24,468 nt of DNA from CAZAIO01 sp964485235 (GTDB lineage: Bacteria; Chloroflexota; Dehalococcoidia; GIF9; UBA5629), in NCBI GenBank assembly GCA_964485235.1, contig CAZAIO010000027.1, forward strand, positions 1 through 24,468. Reading direction: 5' to 3'. Positions 24,395 through 24,468 of this stretch are shown piece by piece. Position numbers and translations under genes: made by a program. Below the pieces are notes generated by a model, which was not told the DNA's origin, ran no database searches, and saw only the letters and a list, made by a program, of their open reading frames with translations. Each line of letters starts with the position of its first letter. Position 1 is the stretch's first letter.

Positions 24395-24468
24395 TGGGGA
24401 TTCGTCTAGCGGTAGGACGACGGACTCTGGATCCGTTAGGCCAGGTTCGAATCCTGGATCCCCAGCCA
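24395..24468 (+). tRNA. tRNA-Gln (anticodon CUG)
   Basis: A 74-nt cloverleaf with encoded CCA. The acceptor stem is TGGGGAT with ATCCCCA. The anticodon stem ACGGA/TCCGT closes the loop CTCTGGA, giving anticodon CTG, which reads CAG. The T arm is CCAGG-TTCGAAT-CCTGG, the discriminator base is G, and CCA is 24466-24468. The overall sequence parallels E. coli tRNA-Gln. The window ends on the last base. Confidence 0.97.

Overview
The window reads as an AT-rich bacterial chromosome segment (about 40% GC by eye) from an anaerobe that degrades aromatic compounds. I see no phage, insertion sequence or CRISPR array. Promoters are of the ordinary sigma-70 type: I found several -35/-10 pairs with exactly 17 bp between them. 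The gene mix is a set of benzoyl-CoA ring-cleavage genes, a C_GCAxxG_C_C redox protein, a radical SAM/SPASM protein, many tiny membrane proteins and Cys-rich surface proteins. It reminds me most of sediment Dehalococcoidia (Chloroflexota). That placement is inference; no universal phylogenetic marker other than RNase III is present. A run of exactly 100 N (19083-19182) marks a scaffold join, so the order across it is not proven.

Layout. 1-4.9 kb: an intradiol-type dioxygenase, a small conserved-looking protein, a radical SAM/SPASM enzyme, a Trp-rich 53-residue membrane protein, the C_GCAxxG_C_C protein on the minus strand and a three-helix membrane protein. 5.0-7.6 kb: an 830-residue envelope protein with a cytoplasmic FHA domain, one membrane helix, six Ig-like repeats of about 82 residues and an extracellular CAP/SCP domain, behind a near-consensus promoter. 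7.7-9.4 kb: a MarR regulator divergent from an MscS-type channel, with several dyads between them.

9.5-12.8 kb (minus strand): three enzymes that convert cyclohexa-1,5-diene-1-carbonyl-CoA to 3-hydroxypimelyl-CoA in the benzoyl-CoA pathway. They are Oah/BamA (own promoter and terminator), then Dch and Had as a two-gene unit with a perfect TTGACA promoter and a leader of about 125 nt. Benzoyl-CoA reductase, which would supply the substrate, is not in this window. 12.95-16.5 kb (plus strand): an isochorismatase-fold hydrolase, a P-loop kinase, leucyl aminopeptidase and a metallo-beta-lactamase-fold hydrolase, closely spaced. RNase III converges on them and its promoter lies so close to the start codon that its mRNA should be leaderless or nearly so.

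17.4-20.2 kb: six small membrane proteins of 40-116 residues, two of which align without gaps as a paralogous pair. The assembly gap lies within this stretch. 20.5-24.3 kb: an MFS exporter of the DHA2 type, then two tandem 348-residue surface proteins. Their N-terminal Cys-rich domains have diverged, but 451 bp of their C-terminal halves are identical by eye, which points to recent gene conversion or module copying. The window ends exactly on the CCA of a tRNA-Gln(CUG) gene with its own TATAAT promoter.

The items that most deserve a second look are the FHA-Ig-CAP fusion, the homogenised tandem surface proteins, the small-membrane-protein island and the split organisation of the benzoyl-CoA genes.
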